A stretch of DNA of 64,000 bases, taken from positions 248,001-312,000 of the forward strand of contig WHVD01000036.1 of assembly GCA_015178975.1 (NCBI GenBank). Direction: 5' to 3'. Below are positions 31,320-42,254 of this stretch, piece by piece (positions within the stretch are counted from its first letter, which is position 1; the number at the start of each line of letters is the position of its first letter). The notes beneath the pieces are model-generated. The model ran no database searches. It worked only from the letters and a program-made list of their open reading frames with translations, and was not told where the DNA came from. Source of the stretch: Hysterangium stoloniferum. Taxonomy: Eukaryota; Basidiomycota; Agaricomycetes; Hysterangiales; Hysterangiaceae. The position numbers and the translations under genes are program-made.

Positions 31320-32500
31320 CCCAAATGACCCCAGAAATATGTTTTCCCAACCACACCTATTCGAGCTCACAGTCAATGAAAATGTTGATGGTATGAAATG
31401 GTATTCCTGGAAGGAAATCATTTTGTCAGCAGCTCATGCAAGAGGTGTATATGGATACCTAAGTGGGTAAATTACCAGACCACCAATGACAACATCCCAC
31501 ATAACAGCAGTGAGTTATTGAGGATCTAAAACACTAACTGGAGATGTATGGGATCAACACGATACATATGCAAAGAGCATGATAGCACTCAATGTTAAGA
31601 ACCCACTGGGTTTTAGGATCAAGTCCACCCAAGGTGAGCAGAAGCATGGAAAGCACTTACTATGACATATGATGCAGTCTCAGATATGGGGAGACTGCAT
31701 GCTGAAATATGCTGCAATTTATCAGATATGTGAAGATGGCACTGATATAACAGCACACTTTGCAGCTTTACAGGAGTATGGGAAAAGGTGATTGGCCAGG
31801 GAAGTAGGGTTGATGACTCAGAATTTATGACAATAATTCTTGGTTCCATGCCTGGAGAATGGTCCATGTATGTTAGCACACTCTATGAGAAAAAGACTTC
31901 TATGGAAATAATCACATGACTCACAATGCACAGTGCTACCCTGGCACACTACTGAAATCCCACTACACAAACCACACAAGCCCCTAGCTACAATGAACCC
32001 CACTGGGAAACAGGGTACCACCATGACTGCAGGAACTTTCCAAATATACAGCATTGGGACCATTAATAAAAAGGTGATCTTTGAAAGAAGACTAATAAGC
32101 ATCAGCTTCAAGAATGCTTTGCACACACCCAGTTTGTCACACAATCTTCTGTCAATTGGACAGCTCAACAAGTCCAGTTGTCACTCAATATTCAGGCTCC
32201 CCATCCTCACATCCACCCTGCCCTGACTCATCTTTGACTGTGGAAGGAAGAGTCAGAGTCAGCCCCTTTGATTCCACCTCATATAAACTACCAGATAATC
32301 AGCTGAATTCAGCAGGATTCAATAGTAAAGGGCCTCAACATAATGATGCGCAATAAGAGACCAGGTGTATGTGAGGAATGCATAACAGAAAACATACCCA
32401 CCATCCTTTTCACATGAATGACAACCAGGAGACAGAAATTGGCAAATGAGTGTACATGGATCTATGGGGTGTCAGGGCAACACTTGAACAAGTGACAAGG
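31320..32500 (+). pseudogene. Ty1/copia gag to pre-integrase relic
   Basis: The plus strand reads FELTVNENVDGMKWYSWKE, ALNVKNPLGFRIKSTQGE, EDGTDITAHFAALQEYGKR and FLVPCL..., the Gag of a second copia family. Further on, TFQIYSIGTINKKVIFERR and LHTPSLSHNLLSIGQLNK are the region between protease and integrase, where VLYVPxLxxNLLSV motifs occur. Many stops and frameshifts; RT and RNase H absent. It is a different family from the gag at 27989, judging by sequence. Confidence 0.7.
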
Positions 32501-33103
32501 CTACCAAATCAAAAGATAAAACACAAGAGCCTCAAGTTGAGAGGTAAATGAAATGAGAGAGATTGAGAGTAAAGGAATCAGAATCAATGACTTATGTTGG
32601 TAGTTGGCATCCAAGGGAGAGGCAGAGAGCCCCCAAAAGGTATGTGTTGGGTCCACAGGTGTTGGGTCCACAGGGATTCCAGGAAAACTGAACTGAGTGA
32701 CAGAAGGCATGGAAGGTGGCTCCAGTCTGACTGGAGACCAAAAATGACCCATGGTGCTCCAGTTGTCATGACCAGAACACTGACTGCTTTCAGAAATCCA
32801 GTTGGGGGCTGGGCTGCTGGCCCTGTGTACACTTAAAAGCCAAGTGCTCCTTGGTACAGGAAGCTGTGGGATGGAATGTGGATGGTCCATGGGATTGGAG
32901 GAGGCTCTGGGGCAGATAGTGATGGGCATAGAGGTCCAAAACTGGTTGCTTGAAGAGAGCAACTGGGTACAGGAGTCAGTGGTGGGTAGCCTCCAGAAAC
33001 AGTCCAGGGAAGGTGAGGAAGGGGATAGGTCCATGGGTACTGAGGAGCTAGATGAGCTCAAGAAAGAACTTATAGAGGTGGGAGTAGAAGGTCCCATAGT
33101 CAT
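32501..33103 (-). CDS. Ser/Pro-rich reading frame, unidentified
   Basis: A 200-codon minus-strand frame from MTMGPSTPTSISSFLSSSSS onward, very rich in Ser and Pro, with no recognised domain. The plus strand is also partly open. It lies directly downstream (minus sense) of a gypsy integrase tail, where a 3' LTR or a following element's gag would be expected. Low-complexity composition makes this a doubtful gene. Confidence 0.2.
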   Translation of the reverse strand: MTMGPSTPTSISSFLSSSSSSVPMDLSPSSPSLDCFWRLPTTDSCTQLLSSSNQFWTSMPITICPRASSNPMDHPHSIPQLPVPRSTWLLSVHRASSPAPNWISESSQCSGHDNWSTMGHFWSPVRLEPPSMPSVTQFSFPGIPVDPTPVDPTHTFWGLSASPLDANYQHKSLILIPLLSISLISFTSQLEALVFYLLIW

Positions 33104-33279
33104 AGATGATGACTAATAATGGTTTTTAATACTTTAGAATATGTAAGGATAGGAAAATCTGTGGAAAATCTGCTTAAGACAAAATAGAAACAAGTCAAAA
33201 ATCTGTTAAGCAAGAGAGACCTAGGGTGACAAGGATTAATGATATGAATCCAAAATATACATGGAGTCCATGGATAATG

Positions 33280-33990
33280 CAGCTAGAGAGACAATAATGG
33301 GCCCAGTTTGAGTGAGTGTGCTGTGTGAAAGTCAGTGATGATTTCCATGGCATTCCTGAGTTCCATGGCCAAAATCAAAGATGTGTCTTCATTAGTACCC
33401 TCATAACCCATCCACTTAACTAAGTAGAGCAGTTTACAAGTTTGTCGACAATTGGCTATCTTTGAGTCTAAAATTTGTGAGATTTCAAACTTGGGTTCTC
33501 TGTTTATAATGACTGAGGGGGCAGAGGTTGCATGTGGTCCAGGATCATGTTAAGAGTACACAGCTCTAACATAGAAACATGAAATACTGGGTGTACTGTA
33601 TGCATGTTATCCAGAAGCCACAGGGTCCCAGATACAGAGCCAGCTTGTGCTATTATTTCAAATGGTCCTAGATACTTTTCACCAAGTTTCTTGCACAGAC
33701 AGGTAGTCCAGAAGAATTGAGCTTTAGCAAAAACACAGTTGCCAATCTTAAATTGGGTGGTGGAATCCAGTTTTAGTCCACTGAACATTGATATTGTTCT
33801 TGGGTGGATGTTATCACTTTCTGGAGTTCTTGGTGGAGTTCATCAAGGGTTGTGACAAACTCTTGGGCACAGGCTGAGGCAAGGTTCCATTGTGGGTGTA
33901 CCATGATATTGGGGTTATAACCTTTATTTGCAAAGAATTTAGTTTGATCCCTGTTCCTTCCCATACTTCCTCTGACCTGTCACTGCTTGA
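33280..33990 (-). pseudogene. Ty3/gypsy chromovirus integrase C-terminus with chromodomain
   Basis: The minus strand reads FFANKGYNPNIMVHPQWNLA, TLDELHQELQKVI, then FKIGNCVFAKAQFF, LGEKYLGPFEII and VHPVFHVSMLE (the integrase SH3-like C-terminal part). After a stop near 33504 follow REPKFEISQILDSKI, LLYLVKWMGYEGT and NEDTSLILAMEL, a chromodomain with its second tryptophan replaced by Leu. Chromodomains direct such elements to methylated-histone chromatin. No catalytic integrase core, RT or LTR could be joined to it. Confidence 0.8.
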
Positions 33991-34179
33991 TTGGACCTCC
34001 AATCATCTGTTACACTTCTGTATAAAGTCCCCATCGTGTATCCTACTGTTCTTTAGTTTGAAACTCAACTTAGATTACCCTCCTTTAGTTGTAATTCCCT
34101 TTGCTCTCCTCTTAAACTCTTTGAAGATGTCATCAACCAGTTATGACTCTTACTCTTGCAACTCTTAGTATTTGGGCCC

Positions 34180-34640
34180 TCTTATTCATTCAGCTAAGTG
34201 TTACCTTCAGTTGGAATTCATACTATCCATCCTTTTGAAATACTAGAGCACCATAACAATTCATGCAAGGGTGCAACATGTAAGTTAAAGCCACACACCA
34301 TTTGTTTGTAGAATTGGACTCCCAATTAGTACAATTTACCTTGTCTGCCCTCCAACATTATGCCCTCTTCGATCTTTGACCTTAAATCTTAGAAATTGGA
34401 CGTCCATATTTATATGACCTCAATTTTCAGACCTCTGAAAATCACCCCTTTTGTCCCCCTTTGAACAGATCTTCACACATCCAACATGTCTTGATGTATT
34501 TTGTGCATCAAATCTTACATTTCTGGAGAGAGAGATGGGAGGTATTGGAAGAGATATTAAGATGGGGATTGGGAGCATTGGGAGGGAGATGGAGGGAAAT
34601 GTATTGGGAAGCTGGACAGAGGAATTAGGTGGGGGATTGA
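34180..34640 (+). mobile_element. Degenerate LTR fragment related to LTR-A/B
   Basis: Contains ATGCAAGGGTGCAACATGTAAGTTAAAGCC, shown here as GTGCAACATGTAAGTTAAAG, the counterpart of the GTGCAGCATATAAGCTGAAG landmark. Borders are not visible. Further on (34530-34640) the sequence is GGAG-rich and unassigned. Confidence 0.4.
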
Positions 34641-34689
34641 GTTGAATTATTCCTCAACTCCCTCAACTTCCTTAACTCATCTCCCCAAT

Positions 34690-36030
34690 CCTCCCCATCC
34701 CCCACAATCACTGCCAATCCATGTGAACCTGTGCTAATCTATACCAATCTATGTGAATCTATGCCAATCTATGTGAATCTATTCCAATCTACGTGAATCT
34801 ATGTCAATCTATATCAATCAATGCCAATCAATGTCAATTTATCCTAATCTATCCCACTCTATCCCAATCAATCTATGTGAATCTATTAATTACTATAATA
34901 TTAAATATTTATTAATAAAAGCCTTATTTTTACAAAACTCCATCTTTAAATAGTGACATATCCTCTGAGAGTATTATATTGTTAACCACTAATCATAAGA
35001 AACAATTCTTCATATTACATTCTAAATAATTCAGAGTCAATTAAAAGAACCTATTGTATATGGTTTTCCAAGTTATGTAAATACTTGCTAATACTTTTGT
35101 TGTTAATTTGTTTTTTAAAAACTAAACTATAGTTATTTCCTAGTAAAATATGTGAGATGTCATTGGAAAATTTTCATCCTATGGCCTTCTTTATTAAGTG
35201 AAACCACCTATATATTCTGGGTATGTTGAATCAAGTAGAAATCTGTTCAGATTGACAGATCCATTCCGAAGTAATACATATGTATTTAGAGGTACCAATG
35301 ATATACATATGCATGGAATGGACTATTTAAAGGTATCTATTTTTCAAAAGTATTAGTATTTCAAACTACTAATTTCTTTTATTGTCTACTCATGTCCAAA
35401 AAGATTCTTTAGTTTGTAATGTATGAGAGAGTTTAAAACTTTCAAAAAGTTTTAAAAACCAAATTATGTTTGAATCACATTCCAGATGTTTAAATGACCT
35501 TTAGAGTATATTAGAATTTGGTATACTTAATAGTTTTCAGATATCCTCCTAGACAGGTCATTAGACCCTAATGGGAGCAGGGTTCTATTCTCTGTTAGAG
35601 ACGGGCACAGGGCACAGAGAGTCAACTATAAACAGGTTGATGTGTGGGTCCAGCAGAGTCCAATGACTGCTTCTATGTGAATCTATGCCAATCTATGTGA
35701 ATCCATGCTAGTCTATGCCTCTCTATGTGAATCTAAAAGAATCTAACAGAATCTAACAGAATCTAACAGAATCTAACAGAATCTAACAGAATCTAACAGA
35801 ATCTAACAGAATCTAACAGAATCTAACAGAATATACAAGAATCAACCTGAATCTAAAAGCATCTACATGAATCTCAAAGAATGCATCTAAAAGAATTTGC
35901 AGGAATCCAAAAGAATCTGCATGTAAAAGAATCTATATCTAACAGAATTTATGTGTGAATCTAAAAGAATCTAAAAGAATCTAAAGAATCTACCTGAATC
36001 TAAAAGAATTCACATGAATCTAAAAGAATC
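34690..36030. repeat. Satellite of AATCTATGYSA / AATCTAACAG units, interrupted
   Basis: The array begins with 11-bp AATCTATGCC/AATCTATGTG units (34720-34885), is interrupted by repeat P' (34887-35556) plus about 100 bp of other sequence, and resumes at about 35665. At 35735-35830 it becomes about ten perfect 10-bp AATCTAACAG units, then degrades into AATCTAAAAG and AATCTACATG variants up to the Tc1 insertion at 36033. It continues briefly beyond that element (37627-37650). Confidence 0.85.
34887..35556 (-). repeat. Repeat P', internally deleted inverted copy of P
   Basis: Matches the first 480 bp and last 200 bp of the repeat at 25060-27212 in inverted orientation, with a deletion of about 1.5 kb that includes the CpG array. 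The edges fall within the satellite, so it inserted there. Confidence 0.75.
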
Positions 36031-36423
36031 TACAGTGACTCAAAAAACCCTTCCAATGTTTGGTACTTCAGATGTATATCCTTGATAACTCAGAGGAGAA
36101 AATTGCAAAAATATCAAAGATATTTGTGAATATGCTCTATCATATCTAGATTGTTGAAATATAATGCCATTACATAAGCTCCAAATATGGAAATACTACA
36201 AATATATATATATAGGAGACTCATTGGAAGGGTTTTTTGGCTGACAACTCTGACCCACAAAACTACTAATATTCAGTACTTAGTATGGCTGTCCTTTGCC
36301 TTCAACATACCTGCAACCCTTCTAGGCATACTCTCAATCAAATTCTGACACACCCCTACATCAACCTTGTTCCACTCCTCCTCCACCCTCTCCCACAACT
36401 CCAGTCTCCCTTAGCCTCCTCTT

Positions 36424-36724
36424 TTAATGATCCCACAAGTATTCAATGGGGTTGAGGTCTGGAAACTGGCCATGGGAGGACATTAAAATCATTATCTTGA
36501 AACAAAGTCTGGGCCTTCTTGCAGGTGTGTTCAGGGTCATGATCTTGCTGAAAGATGACATTACCCACATATTTTCCATAATAGCTGAGGCTGGCTTGAA
36601 GATTCTCCTCCATAATCTTGAGATAAAGGTACCCATCCATCTTCTCATCTATCTTGAAAGAATACCTAGGTCCTTCCCACAGCATGTAGCCCCATAATAT
36701 CACAAATCCATCTCCAAACCTCAC
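36424..36724 (-). pseudogene. Tc1-like transposase, C-terminal piece
   Basis: The minus strand reads VIFQQDHDPEHTCKKAQ (second catalytic Asp region), and after a frameshift FPDLNPIEYLWDH (third acidic residue in NPIE). Compared with the other Tc1 copy, the motif spacing is normal here. The central part with the first Asp (TDET) is missing, replaced by a terminal-module copy. Confidence 0.8.
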
Positions 36725-36725
36725 A

Positions 36726-36925
36726 AAAAGTCCCTTCCAATGAGTCTCCTATATATAAATATTTGTAGTATTTCCATATTTGGAGCTTATGTAATTGCAC
36801 TGTATTTCCATAATGTAGATATGATAGAGCATATTCACAAATATCTTTGATATTTTTGGATTTTTATTCTCTGAGTTATCAGGGATGTAAATCTGAAGTA
36901 CCAAACATTGGAAGGGTTATTGAGG
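36726..36925. repeat. Internal third copy of the Tc1 terminal module
   Basis: CCCTTCCAATGAGTCTCC at the left and CAAACATTGGAAGGGTT at the right bound a copy in the same orientation as the right terminal module (37420-37624). Its own two ends are inverted repeats (TTGGAAGGG), so the module has the form of a MITE and may have inserted independently. Confidence 0.7.
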
Positions 36926-36947
36926 CACCAACCATATTGAGACTATT

Positions 36948-37310
36948 TCACACAGTTTGGGTACAGATGGACTGGTTGGTGACATTCTTAAGAGCTTTGG
37001 CCACATCAAAAGCAGTGTCAGCCTTCCCAGAGCTGATGAGATGCTGTGCATAGTGAATATTGGTAGGGGAAAGCTTGGAGGGGTGACCACCAATAGACTT
37101 AGAGAGATGACAACAATGCTTGGAGTAAAGTCTAATGACTGTGCCAATGCCATAACCAGTAAGAGCTGCAATGTGGCTAGCTGTATAACCAGCATCAAGC
37201 AGTGGGAGGATATGATTCTGGCTGGCAAGAGACAAAGTGCACATTTTGGGAATTGGGACATTGCTAGTTGCTAAAGGCCATGTATTTATACTCCAGCACA
37301 ATGTGGTCAT
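36948..37310 (-). pseudogene. Tc1-like transposase, N-terminal piece
   Basis: Reads HILPLLDAGYTASHIAALTG, a helix-turn-helix, then GGHPSKLSPTNIHYAQHLI and VAKALKNVTNQS, the paired DNA-binding domain of Tc1-like transposases. It ends at the internal terminal-module copy (about 36930), so the catalytic core's first third is lost. Confidence 0.8.
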
Positions 37311-37639
37311 GTGACATCATGTGACATCATGTGATTTTGTTGATAGGACCCAGTTGGAGGTGAACAATCAACAAGGTCACATGACTATAAGCATTTATAG
37401 TCATCAAGGCTGCCGGCCAAAAAACCCTTCCAATGAGTCTCCTGTATATATATATTTGTAGTATTTCCATATTTGGAGCTTATGTAATGAAATTTTATTT
37501 CCACAATCTATATATGATAGAGCATGCTCACAAATACTTTTGATATTTCTGCATTTTAATTCTCTGAGTTATCAAAAATATACATCTGAAGTACCAAACA
37601 TTGGAAGGTTTTTTTGAGTCACTGTACATGAATCTAACA

Positions 37640-37965
37640 GAATCTACCTGGTTCAGCTTTGGAGATCATATCATCCTTTTGTTTGAGCTCTCATGAAGAG
37701 CAATGCACTGAGTAGGACAAGGCTCCAATTCAAAAACACTCCCATAACTAATGGTGGGTTTACCTATTTATGCTAGCAATAATAGACTAAGTCCCCTTGC
37801 AACAAATAATAGTCTGAAACACTGTAATGATTGGAAAATTATAGTACCTTCTCTATTACCCCTTATCTTGTAAGACAATGCTGTGGCCTGCCCAATTAAA
37901 AGTCTGCCACCATGTCTGTTCCCATTACATATATATGTATGTGGTAAGATAGTCAGGATTACACT
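37640..37965. other. Unassigned segment between satellite and LTR-E
   Basis: No gene or repeat recognised; composition is AT-rich and CpG-poor, in contrast to the CpG-retaining LTR that follows. Confidence 0.35.
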
Positions 37966-37971
37966 CCTCCC

Positions 37972-38401
37972 TGTCACGAATTGATTATTCTTCAATAAGT
38001 CGAATAATATTCTACTAATTGAACTCGAAAGCCTTGTTCGACAAAGTATATATTCACCCTGTCGATGAAGTAAGAGGCTATTACCAGTCGTGAGAACTCA
38101 CGGAAGTATTTGTCGAAGAAGTTACGACAAGATAGATTACTAGTATCACTAATTTACAGATATTTCGACTGACTTCCCTCGCTCCTTTCGTAGCCCTTTT
38201 ATGCTTTTTGTCGTATCGTTATGACTATGTTATGAACTAATAATGAAATTATACATGACGTCAAAATGAAATATGTCGAAAGAGATTCGATGGTGTCAAA
38301 TAATGTTCGGTTTTGTTGAGTTGAATTTGATATGTCGAAGAGTTGTTGAAAGTTACCTTTGAATGTTTGTGACAATATTGTGACATGTGACGGTTGTGAC
38401 A
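37972..38401 (-). mobile_element. LTR-E (430 bp), 3' LTR with polypurine tract
   Basis: The ends are TGTCACGAATTG and GGTTGTGACA. On the minus strand it begins TGTCACAACCGTCACATGTCAC, directly preceded by the polypurine tract CCGAGGGGGAG (38402-38412). It is therefore the 3' LTR of a minus-strand gypsy-type element whose body is lost. CpG and TCG-rich, relatively young. The repeated GTCAC boxes resemble those of the 16-bp array at 25785. Confidence 0.75.
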
Positions 38402-38489
38402 CTCCCCCTCGGAGAACTTTAACAATATTATCATCTGATCAGAAAATGTTCAGGAACATAAGAAGAACATGGCTGCAGTACAGGACATC

Positions 38490-39960
38490 AAATCTCAGCT
38501 GCAGGAAGTAGCCTGGAATTGTCAAAGACTGACCAGCTACTAAACTGGCCACAGCCTACAACAGCCACTAATGTACAAGGCTCCTTATGCCTCACCAGTT
38601 ATCTTGCTGCCTTCTTCCCCATACTTGTGGAACACACCAGCATCCTAACACCACTTACAATGAAGGAGTGTGACTGGAATTTCCCACACTGGACAGAACA
38701 ATGCCAAAAGCTTTTGATGTTATCAAACAGCTAGTCACCATTGTGGAATGTCTTACTGTGATCAACTATCACAATCCTTCAAACACAATATTCATCACAA
38801 CAGATGCCAGTTAATGACAGACTGGTGCAGTCCTTAGCTTTGGTGAAAATTGGGAATCATGGCCCATTGTATATGACTTCTACAAGCTCAATGCTGCTGA
38901 AGGAAATTATCCAGTTCACAAAAAGGAGCTCCTGGCCATCATCAAAGCTCTAAATAAATGGTGGACTAGCCTCTTGGGCTGCCATTTTAAAATATATACA
39001 GAGCACAAGATATTAGAATATTTCCAATCCCAGAAAGAAATGTCACAATGCCAAATGTGATAGTCAATGTATTTAGCAGATTTTTATTTCAACATTGTCT
39101 ACATTCAAGACAAGGACAATACAATTGCTGATGCCTTGTCATGGATGCCTGATCAAGCCCCTAACCCACTTTATACTGCATGTGCCCTGGCACACACACA
39201 TTCATCCCCTCAACACATTGGAGCTGGCACCCTAAAAATCTCAGTGCATGAAGATCTACATGGGCAGCATTTAAGAAGAATGGCCTGCTCTATGTTGGTT
39301 GTTACCTTATCATCCCCTGTAATACTGCAGTACACAAAATGTTTTTTAATCACATCTATGACACACTTGGCCATTTGGTTTTGACAAGGCCTATGAAGCA
39401 CTCCAGAATTCTGACTACTGGCCAAATATGCACTGTGACCTGGAGAGAGCCTACATATATACAGAGTGCAAATGCAACAATGACTGCACATCCAAACCTG
39501 CAGGTCCACTCCCCCTACCAGTCCCTGACAACCACTTTGACTCCATTTTAATAGATTTTATTGGCCCACTGCCGGAGGAAAATGGAAGGACACAGTAATA
39601 ATAATGACCAACACCATGGGGGGTGACATACATCTTGCCACAACACACTGCTCATACTCAGCATCACAAATCACTGTTGTTCTTTTTGATGAGTGGTATT
39701 GTGAAAATGGACTATTGCTTCACCTGATTTCTGACTGGCATGCTCTTCCACCTCTGAATTATGCAATGCCTCACACACAAGCTTACTGGTGTAAAGCTCA
39801 AAATGTTCACCATCTTACTACCCTCAGACTGATAGTTCAAGTGAATGCACCAACAAGACCTCTAATCAGGCAATCTGCTATCATTTGGACATTAACCAAA
39901 GGGGTTAGGTGGCACAACAGCCTAGAATACAATTTGCACTCATGAAATGGTTAATGCATC
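38490..39960 (+). pseudogene. Ty3/gypsy pol relic: RT tail, RNase H, integrase N-terminus
   Basis: In order: LNWPQPTTATNVQGSL and LTSYLAAFFPI (end of RT), then FITTDAS, NYPVHKKELLAIIKAL, FKIYTEHKILEYF and IADALSWMP (RNase H with catalytic Asp and Glu; the DH motif is now EH). Next, HIYDTLGH and a YWPNMHCDL stretch (zinc-binding HHCC domain), then PLPVPDNHFDSILIDFIGPL with the first catalytic Asp of integrase. Many stops and shifts. It breaks off near 39960 against the foldback element. Probably the pol of the same broad gypsy group as the LTR-A gag, but no LTR joins it. Confidence 0.8.
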
Positions 39961-40004
39961 AACAGGTTTCTCACCTTTCAACTAAAAACTGGCCACTCCC
40001 TTAT

Positions 40005-41206
40005 CACTGGAGGCACCCCAAGGTTTTTGGAGTTGGAGAACCTTCTGAAAATCCTATGATTTGGCCAAATTATTTAAGAGTTCTTTGAACTGATAAATTG
40101 TTTGAAAATTTTTAGTTTTAGTAGGATTTTCTAAAGTGGAAAATCATATCTGAAAACTTTAAATATTTGTATCAGGAAATCTAAGGAAACATCATTAGTT
40201 AGAGTTTCTTGATACAAATTTTTAAAGTTTTGAGATATAGTTTTCCACTTTGGGAAATCCTACTAAAACTTAAAATTTTTAAACGATATATCAGTTCAAA
40301 CAATTCTTAGAAATTTGGCCAAATACACCAGTGGATACTGTTATGACCAGAAATCCCACCAGACTCCGGGGACTAACTTATACGCACCCACGCCCTATAC
40401 ACACCCATTATCAGTCCACTGGAATTCCCACCAGACTCCGTACATCAGACTCGTCTATGTTCATCTTCATTACATTGTGTTTCAGTCACCAGAATACTCA
40501 CCGGACTCCATTTTTGACCTCATCCCGCACATCATTCACCGGACCCCGCTCAGAAAACCCGTCACCTCTCTAACAGAGCCCAGTTCCTATTTTAGTCAAA
40601 TGACCTGTCACAATTCGGACTCCGCTCCCGCTCCGTTTCCCATTATGGTTTATGATTTGTCACTATTCAGACTCTGCTCCATTCCATCCCGTTCCTAACA
40701 CCAATTTGGTGTTTACTATTCCCATCTTATGTTTTGCTCGTTTCATTTCATCATTACTGGATTCGGTATGACATTCACTCCACGGTCTATTTAAACTGGC
40801 AGATGTTGTACATACAATCCAGTCAGAAAATTGGCTTAGATTCCCCCCAGTAATCTAATACATTTTCCGCTCTAAACTCCTACTTGAATTACACCACTCA
40901 CACTAGTCGGAGCCCATGGGCTCCAGTGCATCTATCTCTCTCACCAATCTCGACTCACAACCCATGACCTCTGACCTATGACCCCTGACCCACAACCCCG
41001 CCTGGACTCCCCGGGATTCCTGTCTGCCCATCTGAAATTGGACAACATGATCTAGTGAGGGTGCAGCCTATAAGCTGAAGCCAAGTCCTACCGGATATCC
41101 CGCAGGTTTCTCCGGAAACCTGCCCTGTACGTATCCTAACAGATACAATTGTATTAGGATTTTTGAAAGGTTTTCAAACTCCAAAAACCTTGGGATGCCT
41201 CCAGTG
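40005..41206. mobile_element. Foldback (MITE-like) element split by a solo LTR
   Basis: CACTGGAGGCACCCCAAGG at the left is matched inverted by CCTTGGGATGCCTCCAGTG at the right. Without the LTR the element is about 395 bp and almost entirely palindromic: GTAGGATTTTCTAAAGTGG on one arm and CCACTTTGGGAAATCCTAC on the other. It would fold into one long hairpin centred near 40190. No coding capacity. Confidence 0.8.
40339..41141 (+). mobile_element. Solo LTR-A (803 bp) with perfect GATAC duplication
   Basis: Begins TGTTATGACCAGAAATCCC and ends GTATCCTAACA, flanked by GATAC at 40334-40338 and 41142-41146. It is inserted in the right arm of the foldback element. Landmarks match the copies at 6214 and 14492. 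Confidence 0.92.
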
Positions 41207-41489
41207 TGTCTCATCCCTCCCTCATCCTATCCCCTCTTGACTCCTCCCCTGCACACATATGAGCTCCTGAAATCATGTGCCAACTTGAGTTTGATGTGAA
41301 AGAGGCACAGGATAACCTAACTGCTGTGAAGGTCTGCCAAGCTTACCATGCCGACCAGCACCATCAGAGATGGTAGTGATGAAGTTGCTGCTGTAGCTGA
41401 GGACTACTTGGTTAGGTTCACTGACATGTCAAGAGAAGTATCCATCTGGTTAAGCAGGTTTTATTATATTGTAGCAGTGGAGACATTTT

Positions 41490-42250
41490 TTCCTCATACT
41501 GGGATGCTTGATCCTTCATAGACAAAGTGAGGAACCTCATCCCAAATAATAAGGTTGACCTCTTTCATGAGATTGGCCTTATGTATCTGAGTCTTTCTTG
41601 TACAGATGGATTTCTTATCAACTTCAAGGGGAATTTGAAACATGCTGTGAGATGTCCACCCACTACTCAGAATAAGTGAAGCAATGCCAGAGGAGGCAAT
41701 GCAGAGTACAATGAGTCCTTTGCCTCTGCAGGCATGTGCCAAAGTATTCCAAACAAATGATTTTCCAGTACTCCTATGTATGTCCATTCAAAAAGAAAAG
41801 CTTTCCATCCACTCCAGTTCCATGCCTTGCAATGACAGCATCTATAATTTGATTGTATGCAACCTTCTGGCCCTCATTCAACTTTTCAATATTTATATCT
41901 GCTTTTATTTGCTCAGTTGGCTGGTCATAAGCACTCTGTTCATTGATGAATGAATTCCCCACTCTTTCTTCCCATGGTTCTGTAAATTGAGGCATATGAA
42001 GGTACTCTGAGAGTGGTTTCTCACTTGTATGAAGAATTTCATCAAGCTTAAAGAGGCCAAAGTCATGGACTGTCTCAACAGATGGGTCTGGCTGATGAAG
42101 ATGTATCTGAAGAAAGTATTTCAAGTCATCATAAATGTCTGCTTTGAATTCATGCCAGAGTGCAGCTGGATCAGAATGAATTCATTGGAGGAGAATAATA
42201 GAAAACAGAGGTAATCCTGGGAATAACAACTCTGACTTTAATGCCAAGCA
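41490..42250 (-). pseudogene. Helitron helicase (PIF1-like) fragment
   Basis: Minus-strand order: LWHEFKADIYDDLKYFLQ, then FGLFKLDEIL, LNEGQKVAYNQIIDAV, KLFFLNGH, a frameshift at the Walker A loop, TGKSFVWNTLAHACRGKG, VLCIASSGIASLIL, RTSHSMFQIPLE-like sequence and EVNLIIWDEVPH (Walker B). This is the linker and first helicase domain of a Helitron RepHel protein. A stop follows and the rest is missing. It would be a rolling-circle transposition helicase. Confidence 0.8.
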
Positions 42251-42254
42251 ATTG

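Larger units (their letters stand above)
36033..37624 (-). mobile_element. Tc1/mariner element in the satellite, TA duplication
   Basis: The ends are CAGTGACTCAAAAAACCC and its inverse ...GAGTCACTG, each flanked by TA (36031-36032 and 37625-37626). Removing the element and one TA restores the satellite phase. The terminal modules are about 200 bp (36033-36240 and 37420-37624). A third copy of the module lies inside (36726-36925). The transposase is in two pieces. Confidence 0.9.

Noticed and set aside
32594..33116. Plus-strand frames opposite the Ser/Pro-rich region
   Set aside because: Gly/Glu-rich shadows of a low-complexity segment with no domain or splice support.
35735..35832. Regular 10-bp repeats that might suggest a CRISPR array
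   Set aside because: The units are directly contiguous with no spacers, and the genome is fungal.
40315..40698. 127-codon plus-strand frame
   Set aside because: It lies almost wholly inside the solo LTR-A; related frames recur at the same LTR position in the other copies.
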